Origin: Christensenella sp. UBA1214
GTDB taxonomy: Bacteria > Bacillota > Clostridia > Christensenellales > CAG-138
DNA: 37,258 bases
Direction: 5' to 3'
Assembly: GCA_002309375.1 (NCBI GenBank)
Contig: DBXK01000017.1
Location: 1-37,258, forward strand
Numbering within the stretch: position 1 is the stretch's first letter; every line of letters starts with the position of its first letter. The position numbers were made by a program, and so were the translations under genes. Under the pieces are notes generated by a model. It was not told where the DNA came from. It saw only the letters and a list, made by a program, of their open reading frames with translations, and ran no database searches. This document shows positions 30,247-37,258 of the stretch, piece after piece.

Positions 30247-30797
30247 CACTGATGGAGAGAAGAAGGGCGTTGATGGGGGGCAAAATCAAAGTTCCTGATT
30301 ATATTAGGATGGCGGGAGCTAGCGATGATGCTGCTTCTGCTCCGAAAGCCACCTATGGTATTGCCACGGGTTTTAATCTGCGGAGCGGCCAGACATATTC
30401 TATCACTGCCCGCAAACTAAACTCAAAAAACTGGGGCGTTGCGAATGTATTTGGCGGATATTCTTCGAAACCAAGCTGGTCAGGGACCCAGTATTACTAT
30501 GTTGGTGGTGGCTATCTAAATACGACAGGTATATCCGTTAGCAAGAAAACCATTGCGTTTACAAATAGAGACCCGTCAGATACAGAAGTTGAGCTAAACA
30601 TATACGGAGCCAGCAACGGCGGCGCCGCTAATTTTGCTCTATATAACTTCATGGTACGGGACAATGGTGAAGTTGTTTTTGATGCAATCCCTGCGATAGA
30701 CAAAGAAGGGAATGTGTGCCTGTATGAGAAAATCAGCAAGCGTTACCTTTATGGAAGAGGCGGGAAAAATGTGTTCGCAGGAGGGTATGACGAATGA
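30243..30797 (+). CDS. AT-rich tail appendage protein, unknown
   Basis: A 184-aa protein begun at the ATG overlapping the previous stop. It starts MTLMERRRALMGG, the leader seen in many clostridial phage minor tail proteins, and continues as Ser/Asn/Gly/Tyr-rich beta sequence. The gene is clearly more AT-rich than its neighbours, suggesting recent acquisition, typical of receptor-binding parts. Function inferred from position. Confidence 0.6.
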   Translation: MTLMERRRALMGGKIKVPDYIRMAGASDDAASAPKATYGIATGFNLRSGQTYSITARKLNSKNWGVANVFGGYSSKPSWSGTQYYYVGGGYLNTTGISVSKKTIAFTNRDPSDTEVELNIYGASNGGAANFALYNFMVRDNGEVVFDAIPAIDKEGNVCLYEKISKRYLYGRGGKNVFAGGYDE

Positions 30798-31135
30798 AAT
30801 ACGCTAAACTTATTAACGACAATCTCTCCATCGCTCCGCGCCGTCTTACCATTGACGGATGCGTGGTCTTTAACCCGACAGATGCGCAGTACGAAGCGGC
30901 GGGATACTTGCCAGTCCTCTATACCGATGCGCCCGTTGCACCAGACGGCTACTACCCCGTGAGCGGATGGGATGAGCAGGGCGGCGAGATCGTACAGGTT
31001 TGGCACTTTGAGCCTAGCCCCGAACCCACCGCAGACGAATCTCTCACCCGCTACATCAACGAACTCACTGGCGGGAACGACACCGACATTGTGTCGGCTG
31101 CGGAAACGCTTATCAGAAACAACATGGAGGAATGA
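30794..31135 (+). CDS. Conserved tail-region protein
   Basis: A 113-aa protein (MKYAKLINDNLSIAPRRLTIDG, then AGYLPVLYTDAPVAPDGYYPVSGWDEQGGEIVQVW). This pattern is frequent between tail fibers and lysis genes of gut Firmicutes phages; it may be a tail fiber chaperone or tip protein. Overlaps the previous gene by 4 bp. Confidence 0.55.
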   Translation: MKYAKLINDNLSIAPRRLTIDGCVVFNPTDAQYEAAGYLPVLYTDAPVAPDGYYPVSGWDEQGGEIVQVWHFEPSPEPTADESLTRYINELTGGNDTDIVSAAETLIRNNMEE

Positions 31136-31137
31136 CT

Positions 31138-31380
31138 ATGCAGACTATTCGCTATTTTACAATCGAAATCCAGAACCGTGCGGACGGCATCGACAACGTG
31201 CAGGCTATCGTGAGCCGCCAGACGCTTTCAAGCGGGCTTTCCTATTTCTATTCCCGTTGCTCCGCTATGGCGGCAACGGAGCTCTATCCATCCGTAACGC
31301 TTATGCTGATCGACAGTAACGGCACGATCATCAAAAACGAGCATCTGACTACGGCATACGTTGAGCCTAACGAGGAGTGA
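31138..31380 (+). CDS. Hypothetical tail-region protein
   Basis: An 80-aa protein (TIRYFTIEIQNRADGIDNVQAIVSRQT). Start at 31138, which has ggagg 7 bp upstream; an ATG at 31132 would leave too little spacing. No known domain. Confidence 0.5.
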   Translation: MQTIRYFTIEIQNRADGIDNVQAIVSRQTLSSGLSYFYSRCSAMAATELYPSVTLMLIDSNGTIIKNEHLTTAYVEPNEE

Positions 31381-31384
31381 TCCC

Positions 31385-32320
31385 GTGTATAAGGTTGCAG
31401 ACTTCATCGAATGGGCGTTAACCCACGTTAACCCGTACACCGTGCCGCATGATGCCGTACTTGCCCGTCCGTGGAATGAGTGCGGCGGCGAACCGTGGAA
31501 CTACCTTTTCGGCAGCGTCCGCGTCCGGACGGATAAGGCGACGCTCGACCGCTATTTTGAAAACCACTACAAGTCGCAGATGACGCGGGAGCGGTACGAT
31601 CAGCTGACGGCGGATTGGCCCCGGGACGGCTTCGCGACCGACTGCCAAGGCCTGCTCGACGCCTGGCTGACCTACGAATGCGGCGAGCCGACGGATATCA
31701 ATGCCGACTACAACTATAAGGCCTGGTGCACGGATAAGGGCCTGATCAGCGAGATCGATCGCCCGTTCGTGATCGGCGAGGCCGTCTTCCACGATAACGG
31801 GATCAGGATGAGCCATATCGGCTGGATCTGCGGCTTTATGCCGGACGGCGAGCCGCTCGTCGTCGAGGCGCGGAGCATTGCTTACGGCGTGGTCGTGACC
31901 CGGCTCTCGCGCCGCGATTTCACTCACCGCGGCCTGATGACTGCGAAATTTGATTACAGCGCGGCGGACAAGCCGCAGGAGGAGAAACCTATGGAGCCTA
32001 TCGTTTTGAAACGGACAAGCCCCATGATGCAGGGCGACGGCATCCGCCTTATGCAGCAGGCGCTGAACGCCCTCGGCTACACGGACGATGCCGGGCGTCA
32101 GCTCGATGAGGACGGCAAGTGCGGATCCTGCACCATGCAGGCAGTGCAGCGCTTCGCGAACGCACATACCACGATTCCGGCGGAGCATCTGCCAGAGCCC
32201 GAAGCTCCGGTCGATGAGCCCGCGACGCTCGATCCCGTCATGCAGTTCGAGCTTGGCAAGGAGGCGGAATACACCGTCTGCGTATTCCGCACAGCGGACC
32301 TCCAGGAGACGATGCTATGA
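31385..32320 (+). CDS. Endolysin: NlpC/P60 peptidase + peptidoglycan-binding domain
   Basis: A 311-aa endolysin with a GTG start at 31385 (gaggag upstream). The N-terminal NlpC/P60-type domain has C87 (TDCQGLLDAW) and H144 (SHIGWICG). A C-terminal peptidoglycan-binding module (about 216-265: SPMMQGDGIRLMQQALNALGY ... TMQAVQRFAN) anchors it to the wall. There is no signal peptide, so it needs the holin for release. Shares the NlpC/P60 class with the tail peptidase but is otherwise different. Confidence 0.85.
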   Translation: MYKVADFIEWALTHVNPYTVPHDAVLARPWNECGGEPWNYLFGSVRVRTDKATLDRYFENHYKSQMTRERYDQLTADWPRDGFATDCQGLLDAWLTYECGEPTDINADYNYKAWCTDKGLISEIDRPFVIGEAVFHDNGIRMSHIGWICGFMPDGEPLVVEARSIAYGVVVTRLSRRDFTHRGLMTAKFDYSAADKPQEEKPMEPIVLKRTSPMMQGDGIRLMQQALNALGYTDDAGRQLDEDGKCGSCTMQAVQRFANAHTTIPAEHLPEPEAPVDEPATLDPVMQFELGKEAEYTVCVFRTADLQETML

Positions 32321-32622
32321 GCGGAACGGAGATATTCCTGACGGCACTTTCGGTGATCGCTTCCGTCTGCGCGATCGTTTTCGGATATGCCGCATTCGCC
32401 CGGAACCGAAAGAAGGACGAGAGCGAGGCCGGCAAGAACAGCGGCGTAATGCTGACAGAGCTCGGCTATATCAAGAGCAACACCGACAGTATCATGCGGA
32501 AACAGGAAAAGCAGGACGAGCAGCATATACAGGTCGTTGAGCGGCTGACGTCCGTGGAACAGAGCGCGAAACAGGCGCATAAGCGTATCGATCGCATAGA
32601 AGCACAAGAAAAGGAGACTTAA
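32317..32622 (+). CDS. Membrane-anchored coiled-coil lysis protein (XhlA-like)
   Basis: A 101-aa protein with one N-terminal membrane segment (about 5-27) and a long charged coiled coil (about 45-100). This topology is seen in XhlA-type phage lysis accessory proteins next to endolysin and holin. Overlaps the endolysin by 4 bp. Confidence 0.65.
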   Translation: MSGTEIFLTALSVIASVCAIVFGYAAFARNRKKDESEAGKNSGVMLTELGYIKSNTDSIMRKQEKQDEQHIQVVERLTSVEQSAKQAHKRIDRIEAQEKET

Positions 32623-32623
32623 T

Positions 32624-32887
32624 ATGGATAATGCAGCACTTGGAATAGTTCGATCCTACATCGAGAATCATCTTGATAAAACAGACAGCAAGCCTGAATT
32701 TGAGGTTTTCACTGTTTGGAAAGCGAAAGCGCTTCAGAATTGGAAGTTCCTCATTTCCTCCACCTTGCCGGATGGAATGTACTACGAGTTGACTTTCAAC
32801 GGGGACCGCCACGAATGGTATCTCGATGCTTACAAGAAATTCGAGAACAAGGTCTATCCCGAAAACATCGTCCTTGAGACCGCTTAA
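32624..32887 (+). CDS. DUF6275-like protein
   Basis: An 87-aa soluble protein with the conserved block VFTVWKAKALQNWKFLISSTLPDGMYYELTFNGD, matching DUF6275, a family of small phage proteins found near lysis genes. Function unknown. Confidence 0.65.
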   Translation: MDNAALGIVRSYIENHLDKTDSKPEFEVFTVWKAKALQNWKFLISSTLPDGMYYELTFNGDRHEWYLDAYKKFENKVYPENIVLETA

Positions 32888-32901
32888 GGAGGGGTAAACA
32901 C

Positions 32902-33195
32902 ATGAATGATTTTTTCACTTGGAGCCTGCTCGGCACCTATTCCGGCGCGATCCTTGCAGTCACGCTGATCACCCAGTTCGTAAAGGGTATCGGATTCATC
33001 GACCGCATCCCGACGCGCTTCGTCTCGTGGATCGTTGCGGTCGTCGTGCTGATCCTCGCCCAGGCGTTCACCGAGCAGCTGACCGTCAGCTCAGGCGTGC
33101 TGACGCTGCTCAACGCGGTCGTCGTTTCACTCGCCGCGAACGGAACGTATGACGCGATCGCCGATGCCGGCACGAAGCGGATCGATATTGATTAA
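32902..33195 (+). CDS. Holin
   Basis: A 97-aa protein with three hydrophobic segments (about 8-28, 38-58, 62-82) and a short charged C-terminus, the class I holin layout. It would form the membrane lesions that release the endolysin. Last gene of the late operon, RBS aaggagggg, followed by a strong terminator. Confidence 0.82.
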   Translation: MNDFFTWSLLGTYSGAILAVTLITQFVKGIGFIDRIPTRFVSWIVAVVVLILAQAFTEQLTVSSGVLTLLNAVVVSLAANGTYDAIADAGTKRIDID

Positions 33196-33205
33196 GCAGT
33201 CGCAC

Positions 33206-33225
33206 GCGTGCAAGAGCGTGCAAGA
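33206..33225. repeat. Tandem 10-bp repeat GCGTGCAAGA x2
   Basis: GCGTGCAAGA is repeated back to back at 33206-33215 and 33216-33225, 11 bp after the holin stop. Position near attR suggests a possible recombinase accessory site; no partner repeat was found at the left end. Confidence 0.35.
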
Positions 33226-33228
33226 TAA

Positions 33229-33262
33229 AGCCCCTTCCGGAGATCCGGGAGGGGCTGTTTTT
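33229..33262 (+). terminator. Late-operon intrinsic terminator
   Basis: A 12-bp stem agccccttccgg/ccgggaggggct (33229-33240, 33245-33256) with loop agat and a following gttttta. It closes the rightward late operon. Confidence 0.9.
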
Positions 33263-33269
33263 AGTTTTG

Positions 33270-33289
33270 GGGTGTCAAATGGGGTGTCA
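33270..33289. repeat. Paired GGGTGTCA near attR, candidate Int arm sites
   Basis: GGGTGTCA at 33270-33277 and 33282-33289, 12 bp apart, same orientation as the pair near attL. See the arm-site finding. Confidence 0.45.
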
Positions 33290-33328
33290 GCTCAATTTCA
33301 AGACGGATCTATCGAGTTAAACATAAAC

Positions 33329-33359
33329 AAAAAAAGAGGCTAAATGCCTCTCTTTTTTT
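33329..33359 (-). terminator. Terminator behind tRNA-Pro, phage-supplied
   Basis: A short hairpin (gaggc-taaat-gcctc) with A/T tracts on both sides works in both directions. On the minus strand it follows the tRNA 3' end directly (AGAGGC-ATTTA-GCCTCT then TTTTTT). It lies on the phage side of the att core, so the phage provides the terminator for the host tRNA. Confidence 0.75.
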
Positions 33360-33361
33360 GA

Positions 33362-33438
33362 TGGTCTGGGTGAGAAGATTCGAACTTCCGGCCTCTTGAA
33401 CCCCATTCAAGCACGCTACCAAACTGCGCTACACCCAG
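33362..33438 (-). tRNA. tRNA-Pro(GGG) with encoded CCA
   Basis: Complete cloverleaf on the minus strand: acceptor CTGGGTG/CACCCAG (33438-33432 with 33372-33366), anticodon stem CTTGA/TCAAG with loop ATGGGGT (anticodon GGG), T loop TTCGAAT, discriminator A and encoded CCA at 33364-33362. It reads CCC/CCU proline codons. Its 5' half is host; the 3' half and CCA come from the phage side of the att core. Confidence 0.95.
33382..33407. repeat. attR core inside tRNA-Pro
   Basis: 26 bases identical to 1-26, covering anticodon-loop to T-arm sequence of the tRNA. Junction between phage DNA (left) and host DNA (right). Confidence 0.92.
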
Positions 33439-33460
33439 TCGCTCTTTCGCGAACATTATG

Positions 33461-33489
33461 ATTTTAGCACTCCGAAGAGGGATTGTCAA
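33461..33489 (-). promoter_or_regulatory. tRNA-Pro promoter
   Basis: Minus-strand TTGACA (33489-33484), 17-bp spacer, TAAAAT (33466-33461), 22 bp upstream of the tRNA 5' end. It is on the host side, so unaffected by integration. Confidence 0.85.
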
Positions 33490-33531
33490 GCGTTTTTTTG
33501 GTATATTGCATTGCATACAATGCTGCGATCG

Positions 33532-33556
33532 AAAAAGCTCCGCCGAAACGGAGCTT
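33532..33556 (-). terminator. Terminator of the CD0519-like gene
   Basis: Minus-strand stem AGCTCCG/CGGAGCT (33555-33549 and 33542-33536) with a 6-nt loop followed by TTTTT; about 18 bp after the stop of the membrane-protein gene. Confidence 0.8.
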
Positions 33557-33573
33557 TGCTTTCCCGCAGTTTT

Positions 33574-34767
33574 TTAAAAGATAAGTTCGATCAGCTTGAA
33601 GAGCCAGTTCGCGCTGATGCCGGCGATCAGGCCGCCGACGGTGTGGCTGAGGATCGCGCGGCCGGTGAGCTCGGGGCGGTGCAGCGCCTGCATCATCGAG
33701 GCGTGGGTGGAGAGATAACCGCTCCAGCACATGCACATCGCGGTGAAAACGGCGATATCGTGCGCGGTGACGCTGCCGGCGTCCGCCATGACCTTGACGA
33801 TACTGGTCGCGGCGCCTGCGGAACCGAGCGCTGTGATCGGAACGGAGACCGCGCCGCTGTTGGAGAAGCCGAACAGGGGCTTCAGCACGACTTCGGCCTT
33901 GTCCGCGAGCCAGGGCAGCAGCCCGACGCCCTCGTACGCGCCGCCGGTATAGCCGCCCTCCGGCGCGCCGTTGGTGAGCATCATAACGAGAGTGCAGACG
34001 ACGAGCACGCCCGGGATGATCGCGAGGCCGATATCGACGCCGCTCTTGCCGCCGTTCAGCGCCGCATTCAGGATGCGCATGCCGATGCCCGGCCTTTTGC
34101 CGCCGCTCGGCGCGGAGGAGCTCAGCCCGACCACGGGCGCATCCTCGTATTCCTCAACGCCGAAGATCTTTTTCGTATGCATCAGCATCAGTCTCGTGCT
34201 GACGATGCTGCCGATCACGGCGCCGAGGTTGCCGATGAGCACCGCGGCGAAGACATTGCCGCTGACGTTTTTGAGGCCGAGCATGAAGGTCGAAACGATG
34301 ACGCCCATGCCGAACGCCGTGCCGAGGTTGGTCAGCGCATAGAACTGATATTTTTTGAAGTATTTGCGGAAGCCCGCATCCTCCGCGAGGGAGAGGATCG
34401 CCGGGTTATCGGAAAGATAGGTCGTGACGATGCCGAGCGCCGCCGCGCCGGGGAGGCCGTAGAGCGGCTTCATCAGCGGGTTCAGGATATGGTTGAGCAG
34501 CGTGACGACGCCGAATTCCGAAAGCAGCGCCGCAACGGCGCCCATGATGACGGCGATCGCCATGATGTACAGGCAGGTCTCGATCAGCAGCGCGTAAGCC
34601 GTGCTCATAAAGGTGCCGAGCATATTCGACACGCCCATTTTGATCGCGAACCCGGCGAGGATGCCGCCGAAAATCAACAGAAACAGCACGGGCGAAAGCC
34701 AGAAGCCCGCCCTCGAAATCCGCTTTGCGCCGGTCTTTGCCGGTTTTTCAAGCTTATTCTTGCTCAT
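33574..34767 (-). CDS. CD0519/CD1768-family multipass membrane protein
   Basis: A 397-aa integral membrane protein with about ten hydrophobic segments. FYIMAI/LYIMAIAVIMGAVAALLSEFGVV, LPGAAALGIVTTYLSDNPAILSLA and KKYQFYALTNLGTAFGMG match the CD0519/CD1768 family of Clostridia, related to nucleoside-recognition (Gate) proteins; substrate unknown. The ATG at 34767 has ggaagg 6 bp upstream and is preferred over the in-frame extension to 34839. Host gene, divergent from LysR, which may regulate it. Confidence 0.8.
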   Translation of the reverse strand: MSKNKLEKPAKTGAKRISRAGFWLSPVLFLLIFGGILAGFAIKMGVSNMLGTFMSTAYALLIETCLYIMAIAVIMGAVAALLSEFGVVTLLNHILNPLMKPLYGLPGAAALGIVTTYLSDNPAILSLAEDAGFRKYFKKYQFYALTNLGTAFGMGVIVSTFMLGLKNVSGNVFAAVLIGNLGAVIGSIVSTRLMLMHTKKIFGVEEYEDAPVVGLSSSAPSGGKRPGIGMRILNAALNGGKSGVDIGLAIIPGVLVVCTLVMMLTNGAPEGGYTGGAYEGVGLLPWLADKAEVVLKPLFGFSNSGAVSVPITALGSAGAATSIVKVMADAGSVTAHDIAVFTAMCMCWSGYLSTHASMMQALHRPELTGRAILSHTVGGLIAGISANWLFKLIELIF

Positions 34768-34858
34768 TTTGACCTTCCGTGTTCCAAAATAATAGTTCCC
34801 CGCGGGCCCTGCCGCGAAAAACCTCAAAATAACCTTCAAGACTATACAACAAAACCTA

Positions 34859-34887
34859 TTGAAAAAATAGCTAATGTTTGTTATATT
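34859..34887 (+). promoter_or_regulatory. Candidate LysR promoter
   Basis: TTGAAA (34859-34864), 17-bp spacer, TATATT (34882-34887). An inverted repeat TTATA (34881-34885)/TATAA (34891-34895) overlaps the -10 and could be a LysR-type operator shared with the divergent gene. Confidence 0.5.
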
Positions 34888-35021
34888 AAGTATAAATAAT
34901 TTTTATGGCTGTGCCGGCGGGAGCGCCGCGCCGCACCGACTCCGCGCTTTTCGGCGGAGCCGGGACGGAAAAGCCGCGAAAGTTCCCGGTTTTCGGGCCC
35001 GGAGCGAAAGGAGATCCGCTT

Positions 35022-35924
35022 ATGAACATCGATAATTACCGCCTTTTTCTGCGCGCCGCGCGGCTCGGGAGCCTCACTGCCGCAGCAGAGCAGTCGGGCT
35101 ATACGCAGGCGGCGGTGAGCCACATCATCGCCTCGCTCGAGAGGGAGTTCGGCTTCCCGCTTTTCCTGCGGAGCAAGGCGGGCGTCGCGCTCACGCAGGA
35201 CGGCGAAAGGATGATCAACCATATCCGCGAGGTCGTCAACAGGGACGACGTTGCGCACCAGGTCGCGGCCGAGATCAAGGGCCTGCAGTCCGGCCGCGTG
35301 CGCATCGGCGCGTTTTCGAGCGCCGCGGTCTGCTGGCTGCCGGGGATCATCCGCGAATTCCGCTCGCTCTACCCGAACATCGAGCTCGATCTGAGGGTCG
35401 ATACTTATCAAACGATCGAAAACTGGATCGCGAACGAAGAGGTCGACTGCGGCTTCACGAGCCGGACGGAGGGCAGCGAGCTCGAATACATCCCGCTCGC
35501 GGAGGACCGCATGCTCGCGCTCGTTCCGGAGGACGACCCGCTTTCGAAGCTCCCCGCCCTTCCCCTTTCGAGGATCTCCGAGCTCGATTTCATCATCCCG
35601 GGCGAGGGTTCGAATTACGACGTAGGCCGCATCCTGCGCTCCGCGGGAGTGAAGCCGCGAGTCAGCTTCGCCGTCAGCGACGATTACGCCGCGATCGCGA
35701 TGGTCCGCCGGGGCCTCGGCATGACGATCATCCCGGAGCTGATCCTCCGCGGGATCGGCCTTCCGATCCGCGCCCTGGAGCTCGAGCCGAAATGCGTGCG
35801 CACGATCTGCATCGCGGCGAAGGCGCATGCCGCCGTCTCCCCCGCCTGCCGCGCGTTCATCGCCTTCGTGCGGAGCCGCCTCTCCGACGGGGACGGAGCC
35901 GTGAAAACACCTTCCGGCGCTTAA
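35022..35924 (+). CDS. LysR-family transcriptional regulator
   Basis: A 300-aa host regulator: N-terminal winged HTH (about 3-62: NYRLFLRAARLGSLTAAAEQSGYTQAAVSHIIASLEREF) and a periplasmic-binding-like effector domain (about 90-290). Start at 35022 with aaaggag; the upstream in-frame extension to 34905 is Pro/Ala/Arg-rich and rejected. Such regulators usually control the divergent gene, here the CD0519-like membrane protein. A 5' leader of about 128 nt is implied by the promoter. Confidence 0.92.
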   Translation: MNIDNYRLFLRAARLGSLTAAAEQSGYTQAAVSHIIASLEREFGFPLFLRSKAGVALTQDGERMINHIREVVNRDDVAHQVAAEIKGLQSGRVRIGAFSSAAVCWLPGIIREFRSLYPNIELDLRVDTYQTIENWIANEEVDCGFTSRTEGSELEYIPLAEDRMLALVPEDDPLSKLPALPLSRISELDFIIPGEGSNYDVGRILRSAGVKPRVSFAVSDDYAAIAMVRRGLGMTIIPELILRGIGLPIRALELEPKCVRTICIAAKAHAAVSPACRAFIAFVRSRLSDGDGAVKTPSGA

Positions 35925-35929
35925 TATAT

Positions 35930-35958
35930 TTGCTAAGCGATTTGCTCTGCTGTATAAT
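35930..35958 (+). promoter_or_regulatory. ecfA operon promoter
   Basis: TTGCTA (35930-35935), 17-bp spacer, TATAAT (35953-35958). The leader to the ATG is only about 30 nt, too short for a riboswitch. Confidence 0.75.
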
Positions 35959-35994
35959 AAAATATTGCAAAAATCTTCGTTTGGAGTAAACGGA

Positions 35995-36831
35995 ATGATC
36001 AGCATCAACGAAGTTGAATACAGCTACGAGGACGCGGAGGACGCGAAGAAAGCGCTTTCCGGCGTCACTCTTGAGATCGGGGACGGTGAATTCGTCGCGA
36101 TCGTCGGCCATAACGGCAGCGGCAAATCCACCCTTGCGAAGATGCTCAACGCGCTGATCCTCCCCGACAGCGGCACAGTCACCGTTTTCGGCATGGACAC
36201 AGCGGACGAGAAGCTGACCCTCGACATCCGCAAAAAGGTCGGCATCGTTTTCCAGAACCCGGATAACCAGATCGTCACTACCGTCGTGGAGGAGGACGTC
36301 GGCTTCGGCCCCGAAAACCTCGGCGTTCCGACGGAGGAGATCCGCAGCCGCGTCGACCGTGCGCTCGAGGCGGTCGGCATGACGGATTACGCAAGGTCAG
36401 CGCCGCACATGCTCTCCGGCGGCCAGAAGCAGCGCATCGCGATCGCGGGCGTGCTTGCGATCCGTCCGGACGTGCTCGTGCTCGACGAAGCGACGGCGAT
36501 GCTCGACCCGATCGGCAGAAAAGCCGTGCTCGACATCGCGAAGAAAATGAACAAAGAAAACGGTATCACAGTCGTCATGATCACCCAGTATATGGAAGAA
36601 GCCGTGATCGCGGACCGCGTCGTCGTGATGAACGAAGGGAAGATCGCGATGCAGGGGACCCCGCGGGAGATATTCCGCAGGGGCGACGAGCTCCGGAAGA
36701 TCCGCCTTGACGTTCCGGTCATGGTGGAGCTGCGCGAAAAGCTTGCGCATGAAGGCCTGATCCCGGATACGAACGCGCTGACCGTCGAAGAGATGGCGGA
36801 GGAAATATGCCCATTATTGTTGAAAAACTGA
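35995..36831 (+). CDS. ecfA1: Energy-coupling factor ATPase EcfA1
   Basis: A 278-aa ABC ATPase. Walker A GHNGSGKST (about 39-47), Q-loop FQNPDNQI, signature LSGGQKQR and Walker B VLVLDEATAMLDP, plus the H-loop position occupied by Q (MITQYMEE), as in EcfA1. It powers vitamin/metal uptake with EcfA2, EcfT and a substrate-binding S component. Start at 35995 with ttggag. Overlaps ecfA2 by 25 bp, so coupled translation is likely. Host gene. Confidence 0.92.
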   Translation: MISINEVEYSYEDAEDAKKALSGVTLEIGDGEFVAIVGHNGSGKSTLAKMLNALILPDSGTVTVFGMDTADEKLTLDIRKKVGIVFQNPDNQIVTTVVEEDVGFGPENLGVPTEEIRSRVDRALEAVGMTDYARSAPHMLSGGQKQRIAIAGVLAIRPDVLVLDEATAMLDPIGRKAVLDIAKKMNKENGITVVMITQYMEEAVIADRVVVMNEGKIAMQGTPREIFRRGDELRKIRLDVPVMVELREKLAHEGLIPDTNALTVEEMAEEICPLLLKN

Positions 36832-37258
36832 CCCATACATATATGCCGGGCACGGAGAATGAGCACGTTGCCGTTTCGGACGTCAGCCTCACGATCAACG
36901 AGGGCGAATTCTTCGGCATCATCGGCCATACCGGCAGCGGCAAATCGACCTTCATCCAGCATCTCAACGGGCTCGTGCAGCCGACGAGCGGCAAAGTGAC
37001 CGTCGACGGCTATGATATGAGCGACAAAAAGCAGCGCAAGAAGGGCCGCGCGCTGGTCGGGATGGTTTTCCAATACCCCGATTATCAGCTTTTCGACAGC
37101 ACCGTGCTCGACGACGTGGCTTTCGGCCCGAAGAACCTCGGCCAGAGCGAGGAGGAAGCGAAGAAGAACGCCGCCGAAGCGATGAAGACGGTCGGCCTCG
37201 ATCCGGAGCTCTTCGCCGAAAAATCGCCCTTCGAGCTTTCCGGCGGTGAAAAGCGCCG
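36807..37258 (+). CDS. ecfA2: Energy-coupling factor ATPase EcfA2 (truncated by window end)
   Basis: The first 150 residues of the partner ATPase: MPIIVEKLTHTYMPGT start, Walker A GHTGSGKST, Q-loop FQYPDYQLF (the YPDYQLF form is typical of EcfA2) and the signature LSGGEKR at the very end. RBS cggagg. The rest, and probably ecfT, lie beyond the window. Confidence 0.92.
   Translation, partial: MPIIVEKLTHTYMPGTENEHVAVSDVSLTINEGEFFGIIGHTGSGKSTFIQHLNGLVQPTSGKVTVDGYDMSDKKQRKKGRALVGMVFQYPDYQLFDSTVLDDVAFGPKNLGQSEEEAKKNAAEAMKTVGLDPELFAEKSPFELSGGEKR

Larger units (their letters stand above)
1..33407. mobile_element. Intact temperate siphovirus prophage in tRNA-Pro
   Basis: The element is bounded by a 26-bp direct repeat at 1-26 and 33382-33407, the latter inside a tRNA-Pro gene. 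Between the repeats are all the modules needed for a lysogenic siphovirus: integrase, repressor/Cro, replication initiator with origin, late regulator, cos packaging, HK97-type head, tail with tape measure, lysis genes. I see only one frameshifted gene (9306-9832), so the prophage is probably inducible; that is inference. One unit is about 33.38 kb. The window starts on the first base of the repeat, so the true core could extend further left. Confidence 0.95.

Noticed and set aside
13195..33195. Contractile (myovirus) tail
   Set aside because: No sheath, baseplate wedge or LysM-type spike genes; gene order is tube, chaperones, tape measure, Dit, Tal as in siphoviruses.
33511..34899. 462-aa plus-strand ORF
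   Set aside because: Antisense shadow of the CD0519-like membrane-protein gene; Arg/Ala/Asp-rich, no domains, wrong codon pattern.
35959..35994. Riboswitch upstream of ecfA1
   Set aside because: Only about 30 nt between the TATAAT promoter and the start codon.
34881..36008. 375-aa minus-strand ORF
   Set aside because: Antisense to the LysR gene, which has clear domain and RBS.
1..37258. CRISPR array
   Set aside because: No set of regularly spaced 23-40 bp repeats; the only phased repeats are the iterons, late-promoter boxes and att-arm motifs.

Overview
The window holds a complete-looking, about 33.4 kb temperate siphovirus (HK97-like head, long non-contractile tail) integrated in a tRNA-Pro(GGG) gene, followed by about 3.8 kb of host chromosome. 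The GC-rich, tightly packed genes, the strong AGGAGG ribosome-binding sites, the LysR regulator, the CD0519/CD1768-type membrane protein and the energy-coupling-factor ATPases point to a Firmicutes/Clostridia host, probably a gut-type lineage. The species cannot be named from the sequence.

Layout. Position 1 starts exactly on a 26-bp attL core that recurs at 33382-33407 inside the intact tRNA-Pro. The leftward lysogeny module (136-3477) is integrase, a DnaQ-type exonuclease fused to a BRCT domain, a zinc-ribbon protein and an S24-type CI repressor. A divergent promoter/operator region (3478-3623) separates it from a Cro-like gene, which opens the long rightward early operon (3624-13036). The early operon carries an excisionase-like HTH protein, DUF3846 and ASCH proteins, a methylase-like protein without the catalytic NPPY motif, a second tyrosine recombinase, many tiny Cys-pair proteins, a frameshifted adenine-methylase-like gene, a DUF6017-type replication initiator with five 22-bp-phased iterons inside its own coding sequence, a RusA resolvase and a sigma-region-4-like late regulator.

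Right after the late regulator is a candidate late promoter with three ATGTCAC boxes spaced exactly 11 bp. The late operon then runs HNH endonuclease, candidate cos, TerS (P27), TerL, portal, protease, major capsid, head fiber, connectors, tail tube, a tail chaperone with a -1 programmed frameshift, tape measure, Dit, Tal, baseplate/fiber proteins (one with an NlpC/P60 domain) and a lysis cassette (NlpC/P60 endolysin, coiled-coil membrane protein, DUF6275, holin). It ends at a strong terminator. Phage DNA supplies the 3' half of the tRNA and a terminator behind it, so the tRNA stays functional.

Host flank (33439-37258): tRNA promoter, a leftward CD0519/CD1768-like membrane protein gene, a divergent LysR regulator, and ecfA1 plus a truncated ecfA2.

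The least explained part is 8484-9305. In about 800 bp it holds a 16-bp long-range inverted repeat with an anti-Shine-Dalgarno in its loop, a perfect 19-bp hairpin inside a small ORF, a 9-bp GC hairpin, and a terminator-like stem enclosing a mini-ORF whose RBS sits in a GNRA-capped hairpin. It looks like a structured-RNA or riboregulatory island.
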